A stretch of DNA of 64,000 nt from Providencia manganoxydans (GCF_016618195.1 NZ_CP067099.1:2728001-2792000); one strand, 5' to 3'; counted from the first letter of the stretch, positions 45,168 to 55,134 are shown. Program-made: numbers and translations. Notes: generated from the sequence alone by a model not told the origin.

Positions 45168-46244
45168 ATGTTCGAAAACATCACGTTTAACCATGTGAAA
45201 CGTCATGAGAACAGGAAACTAGCTGAAATAGCTCAGTTTTTAAAAGAAAATGATTTAGATATTGATTCTAGTATTGACGTTTTTATTACTATTACTCGCA
45301 ATGATAAATTAATTGCTTGTGGTGGTCTGGCTAAAAATGTCATTAAGTGTGTTGCTATTAGTGATAATGTTCGAGGTGAAGGTTTAGCCTTAAAACTCGC
45401 TACTGAGTTGGTCAATCTTGCTTACGAAAATAATACAACTCACTTATTTATTTATACTAAAACACAAAATGAAAGTTTATTTCAGCAATGTGGTTTTCAC
45501 ACACTCGCCACTGTACCCAATATCATGGTACTGATGGAAAATAGCTGTTGTTATTTAAAACGTTATATTAATAGCCTGAAAAAACAACGTCAAGAAGGTA
45601 AAAAAATTGGGGCAATCGTTATGAACGCCAACCCATTTACCCTTGGTCACCGTTATTTAATTGAAAAAGCAGCGAAAGAATGTGACTGGTTACATTTGTT
45701 TGTGGTTAAGGAAGACACCTCACGTTTCCCTTATAGCGTTCGATTGGAATTAATTGAGGCTGGAACTCAAGGGATTGAGAATTTAACCATACACAAAGGC
45801 TCCGAATATATTATCTCTCGGGCTACCTTCCCGTGCTATTTCATCAAAGATAAAGCCGTTGTCGATAATTGTTATACCGAGATCGACATTAAAATTTTCC
45901 GCCAATATATCGCTCCTGCTCTTGGTATCACCCACCGCTTTGTCGGTACAGAGCCATTTTGCAAAGTCACCAATCAATATAACGAAGATATGCGTTTTTG
46001 GCTGGAAACTCGCTCAGTTAGCTATCCACCGATTGAGCTCGTTGAATTTCCGCGAATGGTCTATGACGGTACGGCTGTTTCAGCCTCACAAGTTCGCAGA
46101 TTACTCGCTAAAAAAGATCTGGCGGCGATCAAGCCGATTGTCCCCGAAGCAACCTATCTCTATTTAGAAAATATGTTAGCTTCCCGCCCTTCATCGGCTT
46201 CTCACCGCGTCGAAAATTCTGAATTAGTTACAGGTGAACTATGA
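45168..46244 (+). CDS. citC: [Citrate (pro-3S)-lyase] ligase
   Basis: A 358-residue enzyme that acetylates the CitD prosthetic group with ATP and acetate, switching citrate lyase on. A GNAT-like N-terminal domain (about 1-125) is followed by a nucleotidyltransferase domain (about 145-345) with [20 protein letters not shown] carrying the (T/H)xGH motif and SASQVRRLL near the end. ATG 45168 with AGGA upstream is preferred over GTG 45153, which lies in the ribosome site. It is the first gene of citCDEFXG and ends 4 bases into citD. Confidence 0.95.
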   Translation: MFENITFNHVKRHENRKLAEIAQFLKENDLDIDSSIDVFITITRNDKLIACGGLAKNVIKCVAISDNVRGEGLALKLATELVNLAYENNTTHLFIYTKTQNESLFQQCGFHTLATVPNIMVLMENSCCYLKRYINSLKKQRQEGKKIGAIVMNANPFTLGHRYLIEKAAKECDWLHLFVVKEDTSRFPYSVRLELIEAGTQGIENLTIHKGSEYIISRATFPCYFIKDKAVVDNCYTEIDIKIFRQYIAPALGITHRFVGTEPFCKVTNQYNEDMRFWLETRSVSYPPIELVEFPRMVYDGTAVSASQVRRLLAKKDLAAIKPIVPEATYLYLENMLASRPSSASHRVENSELVTGEL

Positions 46245-46537
46245 AAATACTCCACGCAGCCGTTGCCGGCACACTTGAATCAAGTGATGTCATGGTACGA
46301 ATAGAACCTTTAGAAGATACCGAAGAGGTGTCGATCCAAATTAGCAGTAGTGTTGAAAAACAATTTGGAGATGCCATTGAGCACGTCGTGCTTGAGTTAA
46401 TCGAACAACACGATATTCAAGGCGCTCAAATTATTGTTGATGATAAGGGCGCTTTAGAGTGCGTACTTAGAGCTCGACTTGAAGCATTGCTAGCCAGAGC
46501 CTGTGATATCACAGCATTGCCTTGGGAGGACAAATAA
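46241..46537 (+). CDS. citD: Citrate lyase acyl carrier protein (gamma subunit)
   Basis: A 98-residue carrier protein. Ser14 in [11 protein letters not shown] is the expected attachment site of the phosphoribosyl-dephospho-CoA arm that carries acetyl and citryl groups between CitF and CitE. The length equals E. coli CitD. It overlaps citC by 4 bases and shares its TAATG junction with citE, so it is translationally coupled on both sides. Confidence 0.95.
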   Translation: MKILHAAVAGTLESSDVMVRIEPLEDTEEVSIQISSSVEKQFGDAIEHVVLELIEQHDIQGAQIIVDDKGALECVLRARLEALLARACDITALPWEDK

Positions 46538-47433
46538 TGACGCCAGAAAGAAAAACACGCACGCGCAGAAGTATGCTGTTTGTTCCCGGCTCTAATGCGG
46601 CAATGCTCAGTAACTCGTTTATTTATAAAGCCGATGCACTAATGTTTGACCTCGAAGATTCGGTTACTTTACGCGAAAAAGATACTGCTCGTCGCTTAGT
46701 TTATCATGCGCTACAGCACCCTTTATACCGTGATATTGAAACCGTCGTACGCGTGAATGCGCTTGACTCAGCGTTCGGTGTTGCTGACCTCGAAGCTGTC
46801 GTGCGCGGTGGTGCTGATATTGTTCGTTTACCTAAAACCGATACAGCACAAGATGTTATCGATATCGAAAATGAAATTTTACGTATTGAAAAAAGCTGTG
46901 GCCGCGAACAAGGTAGCACGGGTTTACTGGCAGCCATAGAATCACCAATGGGTATTACACAAGCGGTAAATATCGCTCACTCATCACAACGACTTATTGG
47001 CATCGCTTTAGGTGCCGAGGACTATGTCCGCAATTTGCGCACCGAGCGGTCCCCAGACGGCGTAGAACTCCTCTATGCTCGGTGCGCCATTTTACAAGCT
47101 GCACGTTCTGCTGGTATTCAAGCCTTTGATACTGTCTATTCAGATGCAAATAATGAGGAAGGATTCTTAAAAGAAGCCGCCCATATTAAACAGCTTGGTT
47201 TTGATGGCAAATCTTTAATTAATCCTCGCCAAATCGAACTGCTTCATAACCTCTACGCCCCGACCCAAAAAGAAGTGGATCACGCACAACGCGTCGTTGA
47301 TGCGGCAGATGCTGCTGCGCAAGAAGGCCGTGGTGTCGTCTCACTCAATGGGAAAATGGTGGATGGTCCAGTGATTGATAGGGCACGTCTCGTGCTGTCA
47401 CGCGCTGCATTATCAGGTATTCGGGAAGAGTGA
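46537..47433 (+). CDS. citE: Citrate lyase beta subunit (citryl-ACP lyase)
   Basis: A 298-residue TIM-barrel lyase that splits citryl-ACP into oxaloacetate and acetyl-ACP. Motifs are RRSMLFVPG at the N-terminus, [11 protein letters not shown] (acidic, metal/substrate site), VRVNALDS, and AAIESPMGI, with [10 protein letters not shown] near the C-terminus. GGGAGGA before ATG 46537 gives the start. The longer frame from TTG 46522 would place the start within the ribosome site. It is the third gene of the operon. Confidence 0.95.
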   Translation: MTPERKTRTRRSMLFVPGSNAAMLSNSFIYKADALMFDLEDSVTLREKDTARRLVYHALQHPLYRDIETVVRVNALDSAFGVADLEAVVRGGADIVRLPKTDTAQDVIDIENEILRIEKSCGREQGSTGLLAAIESPMGITQAVNIAHSSQRLIGIALGAEDYVRNLRTERSPDGVELLYARCAILQAARSAGIQAFDTVYSDANNEEGFLKEAAHIKQLGFDGKSLINPRQIELLHNLYAPTQKEVDHAQRVVDAADAAAQEGRGVVSLNGKMVDGPVIDRARLVLSRAALSGIREE

Positions 47434-47443
47434 GGCATTGAAA

Positions 47444-48970
47444 ATGACAAATACAACACAGCGTCAGGCGCGCGTATCAGCCTACCTAGATCCAATGACT
47501 GAGCAACCACTGCGTCAATTTAAAGATATTGGGAAAGTTCAGCAGCAAGTGCAGAAACCACGTAATCGCAAACTGTGTGAAGATCTGCAAGTTGCCATCC
47601 GCCGTTCAGGTCTAAAAGATGGCATGACAATTTCTTTCCATCACGCGTTTCGTGGCGGTGATTTAACCATTAATTTAGTCATGCAAGTGATTGCAGAAAT
47701 GGGTTTTAGGAACCTTACCTTAGCCTCTAGTTCGCTCAGTGCTTGCCATTCACCACTCGTTGAACATATTCGTCATGGGGTAGTTTGTAAAATTTATACT
47801 TCCGGTCTTCGTGGGCCCTTGGCTGAAGCAATATCTCGTGGTGAATTAGCCGAACCAGTACAAATTCACTCACATGGCGGACGAGCTAATCTGATTCATA
47901 GCGGTGAACTGAAGATCGATGTCGCTTTCATTGGCGTGCCATCTTGTGATGAATATGGCAACGCGAATGGCTATACCGGCGAAGCCTGCTGTGGCTCGTT
48001 AGGTTATGCAAAAATTGATGCCGAAACAGCGCAAAAAGTGGTGATGTTGACCGAAGAGTTACTGCCTTATCCACATAATCCAGCCAGTATCAAACAAGAT
48101 GAAGTGGATTATATTGTTAAAGTTCAACGTGTAGGCGATGCCGATAAAATTGGGGCTGATGCTACACGGATGACCTCTAACCCTAGAGAACTATTAATTG
48201 CCCGAACTGCCGCAGATGTGATTGAAAAATCAGGTTACTTCAAAGAAGGTTTTTCATTGCAAACAGGTACAGGTGGCGCTTCATTGGCAGTAACCCGCTT
48301 CTTAGAAGACAAAATGCGTCGTCACAATATTTGTGCAGGGTTTGCCCTCGGTGGCATCACCTCGACGATTGTTGATTTACATGAAAAAGGCTTTATTCGC
48401 AAACTGATTGATGTACAGAGTTTTGACCGTGCCGCCGCGATGTCATTAGCTCGCAATCCAAACCACATTGAAATTAGTGCCAATCAATACGCTTGTTTCG
48501 ACTCAAAAGGTGCGTCTGTCGATATGCTTGATGTGGTGGTATTAAGTGCGCTGGAAATAGATACGCGCTTTAACGTTAACGTATTGACGGGTTCAGATGG
48601 CGTGATCCGTGGTGCATCGGGTGGCCACAGTGATACTGCCGTCGCGTCAAAACTATCCATCATTGTTGCACCGTTAGTTCGTGGTCGCATTCCTACCTTA
48701 GTGGATGAAGTGATCACTTGTGTTACCCCCGGTTCTAGCGTTGATATTTTAGTGACCGATCATGGCATTGCCGTCAACCCTGCACGTCCAGAATTAAAAC
48801 AACAATTGGAAACTCAGGGGATCAAAACGGTCTCTATTGATTGGTTACGTGAACGTGCGGAACTGTTAACAGGTAAACCTAATCCGATTGAATTTACAGA
48901 TAAAGTCGTTGCAGTTGTTCGCTATCGCGATGGCTCTGTCATTGATATCGTCCATCAGGTTAAGGAGTAA
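47444..48970 (+). CDS. citF: Citrate lyase alpha subunit (citrate:acetyl-ACP transferase)
   Basis: A 508-residue CoA-transferase-fold subunit that exchanges acetyl for citrate on the carrier protein, the first half of the lyase reaction. Typical blocks are ISFHHAFRGGDLTINLVMQV, LIHSGELKIDVAFIGVPSCD and a long C-terminal half with GGHSDTAVASKLSIIVAPLV. The length is like E. coli CitF (510). GTGAGGCATTGAAA precedes ATG 47444; the frame is open to 47375 but overlaps citE. It is followed 4 bases later by citX. Confidence 0.95.
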   Translation: MTNTTQRQARVSAYLDPMTEQPLRQFKDIGKVQQQVQKPRNRKLCEDLQVAIRRSGLKDGMTISFHHAFRGGDLTINLVMQVIAEMGFRNLTLASSSLSACHSPLVEHIRHGVVCKIYTSGLRGPLAEAISRGELAEPVQIHSHGGRANLIHSGELKIDVAFIGVPSCDEYGNANGYTGEACCGSLGYAKIDAETAQKVVMLTEELLPYPHNPASIKQDEVDYIVKVQRVGDADKIGADATRMTSNPRELLIARTAADVIEKSGYFKEGFSLQTGTGGASLAVTRFLEDKMRRHNICAGFALGGITSTIVDLHEKGFIRKLIDVQSFDRAAAMSLARNPNHIEISANQYACFDSKGASVDMLDVVVLSALEIDTRFNVNVLTGSDGVIRGASGGHSDTAVASKLSIIVAPLVRGRIPTLVDEVITCVTPGSSVDILVTDHGIAVNPARPELKQQLETQGIKTVSIDWLRERAELLTGKPNPIEFTDKVVAVVRYRDGSVIDIVHQVKE

Positions 48971-48974
48971 CACG

Positions 48975-49520
48975 ATGTTTTACCCACTGCCTGATACGAT
49001 AGAGCAACCTGAAATTTCTTTACTTGAGCTGCTGAATAGCCGTGACAATCGTCAGACTCGACAACAGCAATGGATTGGTCTCCATCAAGTAACCCTGATT
49101 TCGTTTACTGTCGTTTTTCCTGGACCTGTCAAAGACAATCATCTTGTTAGGCAAGTCTTTAATCAGGGGTTAAATGCGCTTAAACAGGTTGCTCAATGCA
49201 GGCAGTGGGTACTTTTAGCACAACAATCTTTTGCATTTCCAACAGGCCCCGAATGCTTCGTTGCTGTTGATGCCGATGCAATCGCCGTTAAAACCGCCTT
49301 AATCGAAGCGGAAGAGTTATCGCCAGTTGGTCGTCTATGGGATTTTGATGTCTTTGATGCTAACGGGCAGCAATACTCGCGCAACACGCTCACTCTTTCA
49401 CCACGGCGCTGTTTGATTTGTGATAAAGAAGCCAAAGTTTGTGCTCGTGAACGCATTCACCCACTGAATGAAATTATCAATAAAATCGAGGTGCTAGCCA
49501 ATGCGTCTGTCGATAATTGA
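48975..49520 (+). CDS. citX: Apo-citrate lyase phosphoribosyl-dephospho-CoA transferase
   Basis: A 181-residue transferase that installs the prosthetic group made by CitG on CitD. The family block GRLWDFDVFDANGQQYSR is followed by RRCLICDKEAKVCAR with its cysteines. AAGGAGTAACACG precedes ATG 48975. Separate citX and citG genes, as here, are the E. coli arrangement, unlike fused CitXG proteins of some lactic bacteria. It overlaps citG by 20 bases. Confidence 0.94.
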   Translation: MFYPLPDTIEQPEISLLELLNSRDNRQTRQQQWIGLHQVTLISFTVVFPGPVKDNHLVRQVFNQGLNALKQVAQCRQWVLLAQQSFAFPTGPECFVAVDADAIAVKTALIEAEELSPVGRLWDFDVFDANGQQYSRNTLTLSPRRCLICDKEAKVCARERIHPLNEIINKIEVLANASVDN

Positions 49521-50415
49521 ACATACATCACAACTGACACTGAATAACGTGCAGTATTACAGTCAACTGGCTTGGCAAGCTATGATGGCTGAGGTCAACT
49601 TAACCCCAAAACCAGGCTTAGTTGATAAATACAATACCGGCGCTCATAAAGATATGGCATTAACCGATTTCCATTTGAGCGCAAATGCCATCGCACAGCA
49701 CTTCCCTGCTTTCTTACATGCAGGCGCACAATACAAAGAATTACCACTTCATCAGTTGCTAAAAATGATACGCCCAATTGGGATCGCCTGTGAACAATCG
49801 ATGTTCCAAGCAACCAAAGGCGTGAATACACATAAAGGCTCAATTTTTTCATTAGGGTTGATACTCACGGCTATCGGGCGTTTACTGGCGCTCAATAAAC
49901 CGGTTTCTGCCCCTGCCATTAGTGTGATTGTTTCACACATGTGCCAAGGTATTACCGCTGAGTTAAAGCAGGTTAGTGTTCACCCAACCGCGGGGCAGAA
50001 GTTATATCAAATGTTTGGCTTAACGGGAGCCCGAGGTGAAGCAGAAAGTGGTTATCAATTAGTGATCAACCTTTCTCTTCCTTACTATTTAAAACAACTC
50101 ATTGAAGGTAAACCTCAAGAACTCGCATTATTACAAACATTACTGTTATTAATGGCAAACAATGATGATACCAATGTTGCCAATCGCGGTGGTTTGCAAG
50201 GTTTATCATGGCTAAAAAAACAAGCTCAAGATTTACTTAATCATGGAGGATTAACTAAATTAGCCGATTTAAGCAAAATTCAGCAATTTGATAAGGCATG
50301 TATTATTAATAATCTGAGCCCTGGAGGCAGCGCAGACTTATTAATTCTGACGTGGTTTTTAGCACGCTTACCTTATTCAACCGGAAACTTAATATCATCT
50401 ATTAATAATAATTAA
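49501..50415 (+). CDS. citG: Triphosphoribosyl-dephospho-CoA synthase
   Basis: A 304-residue enzyme that condenses ATP with dephospho-CoA to make the prosthetic-group precursor of citrate lyase. The conserved blocks are MMAEVNLTPKPGLVDKYNTG near the N-terminus, GVNTHKGSIFSLG near the middle (103-115) and NDDTNVANRGGLQGL near 218-232. The ATG overlaps citX, so translation is coupled. It is the last lyase gene; the transporter follows after a 205-base gap. Confidence 0.94.
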   Translation: MRLSIIEHTSQLTLNNVQYYSQLAWQAMMAEVNLTPKPGLVDKYNTGAHKDMALTDFHLSANAIAQHFPAFLHAGAQYKELPLHQLLKMIRPIGIACEQSMFQATKGVNTHKGSIFSLGLILTAIGRLLALNKPVSAPAISVIVSHMCQGITAELKQVSVHPTAGQKLYQMFGLTGARGEAESGYQLVINLSLPYYLKQLIEGKPQELALLQTLLLLMANNDDTNVANRGGLQGLSWLKKQAQDLLNHGGLTKLADLSKIQQFDKACIINNLSPGGSADLLILTWFLARLPYSTGNLISSINNN

Positions 50416-50620
50416 GTATTAACTCACACAGGAAAATTTAATTATCCAAACATCTTTATTACGTTAACGAATTTATAACCTATTAAGAATAAAAATATTA
50501 ACTAATTAAACATATTCAAGAAACAGTTATATAAAAAATACGTTAATTAACAAATTCACAATATTAAAGTTCATTCAATTTAATATTAATTAAATTTAGT
50601 ATTAATTAAGGAAATGGCCT

Positions 50621-52054
50621 ATGCAAAAAGATAAAATATGGAAGCTATTACTTCTAATAGCCATCCCCATAATCATCTCGCTTATACCCACACCAGAGGG
50701 ATTACCCCATATTGCTTGGTTGCTATTTGGTTTGTATTTATCAGCCATTATCGGGTTAGTTTTAAAACCCTATTCTGAGCCAGTAATATTACTTGCCACT
50801 ATTGCCGCCAGTGCTGCCGTTATTGGTATCACGGAGACAAAAGATGTCAAAGTGGGTGAAGTGTTAAATGGTTATGCTTCAGGTACCACGTGGTTGGTTT
50901 TCGCTGCGTTTACACTCAGTGCTGCTTTTGTCATAACAGGACTAGGTAAACGACTCTCTTATATTTTGATTGGAAAACTCGGCGGCACAACATTAGGACT
51001 CGGTTATGTCACCGCAATTCTTGACCTGATCATCGCGCCTGCAACCCCTTCAAACACAGCTCGCGCAGGGGGAATTGTCTTTCCGATTATTAACAGTGTT
51101 GCTGTGGCGCTTGGCTCCGATCCTGAAAAAAGCCCACGCAAAGCAGGGCATTATCTGTTAGTAAACGTGTACATGGTGACAAAAACCACCAGCTATATGT
51201 TCTTAACCGCGATGGCACCCAATGCATTAGCCTTAGCCATGATGACCGACATTATGGGGATCCATTTAAGTTGGGGCGGATGGGCACTAGCCGCCGCCGT
51301 TCCTGGCTTAATTATGTTGGTTTTAACACCACTGATTATCTACAAACTTTATCCACCTGAATTAAAGAAAGTGAATAATAAAGAGATTGCGGCTAAAGGA
51401 TTAGAAGATTTAGGCCCAATGACAGTAAGAGAGAAGTTACTGGCTATTATCTTTGTATTAGCTTTAGCAGGATGGATTTTTGCCGGGCAAATTGGTGTCA
51501 CTGCCTCTACCGTTGCAATATGTGTTATGGCTTTAACATTAATTCTAGGCGTAGTAACTTGGGATGATGTGCTAAAAAATAAAGGTGGATGGAATACCTT
51601 GATTTGGTACGGCGGTATCATCGGTATGTCTGGCGTACTCACAAAAGCAGGTTTCTTTAAATGGTTAGCTGATGTCATGGGGCAACACCTCTCCTTTGGT
51701 GATCAAACCATGTTAGCTTTCTTCGTCATTATGTTTATTAGTGTGGCAATACGTTACTTATTTGCTTCCGGTGGCGCTTATGTCGCCGCAATGGTACCTG
51801 TTTTTGCAACTGTTGGTATGGTCGCTGGTGCACCACCAATGTTATTAGCACTGGGCTTACTATTTTCCAACGCATACGGCGGCAGCTTAACCCATTACGG
51901 AGGCGCGGCAGCTCCTATCGTTTTTGGTGCTGGCTACAACGATATACGTTCATGGTGGATCATAGGTGGTATTGTCGCATTCTTAAGTTTATTGGTTCAT
52001 ATGACGATTGGTTTAGGCTGGTGGGAAATATTAATCAGTTCAGGCTTAATTTAA
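50621..52054 (+). CDS. ybhI: DASS-family di/tricarboxylate transporter, YbhI-like
   Basis: A 477-residue inner-membrane protein with about twelve to fourteen helices, the same length as E. coli YbhI and very similar to it throughout (DLIIAPATPSNTARAGGIV; KSPRKAGHYL; FSNAYGGSLTHYGGAAAPI). The SNT and (T)HYGG motifs form the substrate and Na+/counter-ion sites in the divalent-anion:Na+ symporter / antiporter family. In E. coli the corresponding place after citG holds citT; here a YbhI-type protein takes it. It probably carries citrate or a related tricarboxylate such as aconitate, coupled to the next gene's isomerase. The substrate is inferred. Confidence 0.85.
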   Translation: MQKDKIWKLLLLIAIPIIISLIPTPEGLPHIAWLLFGLYLSAIIGLVLKPYSEPVILLATIAASAAVIGITETKDVKVGEVLNGYASGTTWLVFAAFTLSAAFVITGLGKRLSYILIGKLGGTTLGLGYVTAILDLIIAPATPSNTARAGGIVFPIINSVAVALGSDPEKSPRKAGHYLLVNVYMVTKTTSYMFLTAMAPNALALAMMTDIMGIHLSWGGWALAAAVPGLIMLVLTPLIIYKLYPPELKKVNNKEIAAKGLEDLGPMTVREKLLAIIFVLALAGWIFAGQIGVTASTVAICVMALTLILGVVTWDDVLKNKGGWNTLIWYGGIIGMSGVLTKAGFFKWLADVMGQHLSFGDQTMLAFFVIMFISVAIRYLFASGGAYVAAMVPVFATVGMVAGAPPMLLALGLLFSNAYGGSLTHYGGAAAPIVFGAGYNDIRSWWIIGGIVAFLSLLVHMTIGLGWWEILISSGLI

Positions 52055-52146
52055 AAAATAATTAAAACGAAATAAGGGATCCAATTAATGATTGGATTCC
52101 TTTCATTGCAAATTAATTAATGAGCAATACTTTAATAGGAAAGCAT

Positions 52147-53202
52147 ATGAAAAAAATACCTTGTATGTTGATGCGCGGTGGCACATCGAAAGGCGTATTT
52201 TTATTAGCAGATGACTTACCCCAAAATATTCAAGAGCGTGATGAATTAATCTTAGCTATTATGGGTTCAGGACACGCTTTACAAATCGATGGTATCGGTG
52301 GTGGTAGCCCACAAACCAGCAAAGTTGCCATTATTAGCCGCTCCCCTCACCCTGATGCCGATATTGATTACCTTTTTGCTCAAGTTTCTATCACTGATCG
52401 TATTGTCGATACCGCACCCAATTGCGGTAATATTTTATGTGCTGTCGGTTCTTATGCGATTGAAAAAGGTTTAATGCCCATTACTGGTGAAACAACTGTA
52501 GTACGTATTCGCAACATCAATACTGATACTTTTGTTAACTCCACAATACAAACACCAAATGGGCAAGTACGCTATGAGGGGGATACTACAATTGCGAGTG
52601 TTCCTGGCCATGCAGCACCTATTTCGCTTACCTTTCTAAATGCATGTGGTACAAAAACCGGCAAATTACTGCCAACAGGGCGTGCCATTGATATATTTGA
52701 TGGGGTAGAAGTGAGCTGTATTGATATGGCAATGCCAGTTGTCTTGATTGATGCTCCGCAATTAAATAAAACCGGTTATGAAACCGCAGCTCAGCTTGAA
52801 TCAGATAAAGAATTTATGCAGCGCTTGGAAAGTATTCGTTGCCAAGCAGGGCTCGCAATGGGATTGGGCGATGTCAGCCAAAAAGTGATCCCCAAACCGG
52901 TATTGGTTTCCCCAGCCATTCATGGTGGGACTGTGAATGTGCGCTATTTTATGCCACATAAATGCCACGGTGCATTGGCGGTGACGGGGGCCATTGCTAT
53001 TGCAACTGGCACACTCATCAATAACTCAGTAGTCAAACGTTATCTCACTAAACATGTTGATATGCAGCATATTTCGATTGAGCACCTCAGTGGTAATTTT
53101 GATGTCTCATTGAGCCAGCAAGGTGAGTTTCCTTTAGGGTTACAAGCCTCGATTATACGCACTGCTAGAAAACTATTTTCTGGAGATGTGTATGTTCCTT
53201 GA
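52147..53202 (+). CDS. ybhH: PrpF-family isomerase, YbhH-like
   Basis: A 351-residue PrpF-family protein (diaminopimelate-epimerase fold). It starts KIPCMLMRGGTSKGVFLLAD and contains GIGGGSPQTSKVAII, TAPNCGNILCAVGSYAIEKG (Cys region of the active site) and MPHKCHGALAVTGAIA. Family members isomerise aconitates or 4-oxalomesaconate. Gene order with the YbhI-type transporter is as in E. coli ybhI-ybhH. ATG 52147 is chosen for conservation; the frame is open from 52120. It may feed trans-aconitate or a similar acid into citrate metabolism, which is an inference. Confidence 0.85.
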   Translation: MKKIPCMLMRGGTSKGVFLLADDLPQNIQERDELILAIMGSGHALQIDGIGGGSPQTSKVAIISRSPHPDADIDYLFAQVSITDRIVDTAPNCGNILCAVGSYAIEKGLMPITGETTVVRIRNINTDTFVNSTIQTPNGQVRYEGDTTIASVPGHAAPISLTFLNACGTKTGKLLPTGRAIDIFDGVEVSCIDMAMPVVLIDAPQLNKTGYETAAQLESDKEFMQRLESIRCQAGLAMGLGDVSQKVIPKPVLVSPAIHGGTVNVRYFMPHKCHGALAVTGAIAIATGTLINNSVVKRYLTKHVDMQHISIEHLSGNFDVSLSQQGEFPLGLQASIIRTARKLFSGDVYVP

Positions 53203-53264
53203 TACCGCATATTGGCTTGCACAAATCCATGACGCCGACTAATTAGACGTCATGACGTTGTTGA

Positions 53265-53297
53265 CGAAGCGGGATAAACGCGTTTTTTCCCGCTTCG
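53265..53297. terminator. Hairpin between converging ybhH and RNA-repair operons
   Basis: CGAAGCGGG / CCCGCTTCG with a loop that contains T6, placed between two converging transcripts. Confidence 0.65.
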
Positions 53298-53302
53298 TGT
53301 TA

Positions 53303-54424
53303 TTAGAATTGAAATTCACCATTAATGAAATAAGAAACTTGGTGTGCCTCATCTGGGGTTGGCAACTCTAATTTGTTTGCCATCCGTTCCATCACATTTT
53401 CAGGTACCGCGTATTTACGTTGGCGATTCTGTTGTTGCCACTGTTTATACGGGACTTCCAAATAAATTAAATGTATTTTGGCTTGATAGCGAGCAAACAA
53501 GCTGATCATACTTTCTCTTAAAGAAGCGCTGAGCGATGTGGCATTCCAAATAAAATCCGTTTTTGCGCGTAATCGTACTTTAGCTTGCTCTTTTGCATAC
53601 TGAGCGACCCAACCTTGAGCATTTCTATCTGCTGGGCTGATTTTATGCTCTCTGCGGATCTCATCAAGGCAAATCACCTCTCTATGTGGATAGTACTGAG
53701 CAATAAAATGATCTTTCCCCATCCCCGGTAGGCCACATAGCATAATCACTTCGCTGCCAAACTCTTCAAATGGTTGATAGTCAGGTGAACCACGCTGTTG
53801 ATGAAAATAATGAAAGCGACCTGCCATTGATGCAAACGCCTTTGGCTGTTCCCAACAACCTTGCTCACGACAAAACAGCTCAAACAGTTCAATACGTGAT
53901 AGCAGTTCAGCCTGATCAGCGCAAATACGTCCTAATACATCCGCTTTTGCTAATAGGCAAAGCAACGGCATTGCCACACGTAATGAAGCAGCAAATAAAG
54001 CACGTTCAGGATCTGCCTTTTCCATAACCCATAATGGCAAACCGTGGTATCTGACCAATCCGGCTATCTGTTCACGGATAACAAAAGGAGTCTCCACCTC
54101 GCGAAATAGGATATGGCGAACCGATAGTTCACCTTTTTTCGCATGACCCGGTGAACGAATTCGCCCATCTTGTTCACGCGTTGTCGAACGCTTTTCCACA
54201 TCATGTAATAACGCTGCCGCCCAAACAATATTTTGCTGCAATGCCGGTAGCTGCTGATATTCAGGTAAACTTTCTAAGGCATTTAACACCATTTGGGTAT
54301 GTGTCGCCACATCACCTTCGGCATGGTGCTGTTGATCCTGTGGAACACCTCGCATATCACGCACAAAATCAAACCGTTCTTCTAACTGTGACCATTCACG
54401 TGTATCGCTGAGTTGCCAATTCAT
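53303..54424 (-). CDS. HD-phosphoesterase / polynucleotide kinase fusion (HD-Pnk-like RNA end-healing enzyme)
   Basis: A 373-residue two-domain protein. The N-terminal HD domain (about 30-190) has His42 and the His74-Asp75 pair (AALLHDVEK). The C-terminal P-loop kinase has LCGLPGMGKDHF (Walker A, near residues 230-240), the kinase DxxR motif in CLDEIRRE (spacing as in T4 Pnk Asp35/Arg38), and the lid arginines in QQNRQRKYAVPENVM. This is the layout of the HD-Pnk enzymes, in which the HD part removes 2',3'-phosphates and the kinase adds a 5'-phosphate. It overlaps the RNA ligase gene by 4 bases, so the pair can heal and seal broken RNA. The actual RNA target is unknown. Confidence 0.85.
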   Translation of the reverse strand: MNWQLSDTREWSQLEERFDFVRDMRGVPQDQQHHAEGDVATHTQMVLNALESLPEYQQLPALQQNIVWAAALLHDVEKRSTTREQDGRIRSPGHAKKGELSVRHILFREVETPFVIREQIAGLVRYHGLPLWVMEKADPERALFAASLRVAMPLLCLLAKADVLGRICADQAELLSRIELFELFCREQGCWEQPKAFASMAGRFHYFHQQRGSPDYQPFEEFGSEVIMLCGLPGMGKDHFIAQYYPHREVICLDEIRREHKISPADRNAQGWVAQYAKEQAKVRLRAKTDFIWNATSLSASLRESMISLFARYQAKIHLIYLEVPYKQWQQQNRQRKYAVPENVMERMANKLELPTPDEAHQVSYFINGEFQF

Positions 54425-55134
54425 GACTGCCCTCCTTGGTACTCAAAGGCTAATTTTGCTCGCTGCCAATGGCGTTTCCAGTGAATATCCGTTTTAACAT
54501 GATTTTTACGGACATATTTAAAAACATGGCACTTAAAGTCATCAAGACTAAAACGTTGGCTATCACGCGTAACAATCCCTTCCATACTACAAGGTTGTTG
54601 GCTATGAGTATCATAGGCAATAAATTGACTATCTTGCTCTGCCGCCGTGATCAGCTGCTGAGTATAGACTTGTGAGTCGAGCTGCTTATCAATATTCAGC
54701 GATAATTCAGGTACTGTTGGGAAATCAAACAGTGAGGCATAAAATTTGACCTCCTCCCAACTTAACCAGTAATTACCCTGCCTGACCGCAAATACATAGA
54801 AATACTCTTCAATATGTTGGTATTCAATAGAATGTACGGCATAAAGATTTTCACCAAACAGCTCAATATCGCCTAAATCATTTTTAATGAGCTGCCAACG
54901 TTGACGGATCTGCTGACTCCATGCTGATTGAGTCGGTGCTGCATGAGAGCGTGCAAATACACCGTGCCGATTCAAGCAATTATTTTCACCATCGAGTTTT
55001 TCAGTATGTACCAGTTGTTCAATGTTCTGGATGTGCGACCACCAATCGCGATTAATACGATCATCACTGGTGGTGCCGGGGGAGAACGGATAGTGATACG
55101 TTCTACCATACTTTCTTGATTGCATATTCATCAT
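54421..55134 (-). CDS. ATP-dependent RNA ligase (covalent nucleotidyltransferase fold)
   Basis: A 237-residue ligase. Motif I is TEKLDGEN with the adenylated Lys46, motif Ia/III regions are VFARSHA and LFGENLYAVHSIEY with FYVFAV, motif IV is SMEGIV and motif V is HVFKYVRKNH with its lysines. Size and motif order fit small RNA ligases of the Rnl2/Rnl5 sort without an added C-terminal domain. It joins 3'-OH and 5'-phosphate ends. It lies immediately upstream of the HD-Pnk-like gene and overlaps it by 4 bases, making a compact repair operon. It is DNA-ligase-like only in fold; RNA specificity is inferred from the partner. Confidence 0.85.
   Translation of the reverse strand: MMNMQSRKYGRTYHYPFSPGTTSDDRINRDWWSHIQNIEQLVHTEKLDGENNCLNRHGVFARSHAAPTQSAWSQQIRQRWQLIKNDLGDIELFGENLYAVHSIEYQHIEEYFYVFAVRQGNYWLSWEEVKFYASLFDFPTVPELSLNIDKQLDSQVYTQQLITAAEQDSQFIAYDTHSQQPCSMEGIVTRDSQRFSLDDFKCHVFKYVRKNHVKTDIHWKRHWQRAKLAFEYQGGQS

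Noticed and set aside
53770..54411. Open frames opposite the HD-Pnk-like gene
   Set aside because: Antisense shadows; the - strand gene has complete HD and kinase motifs.
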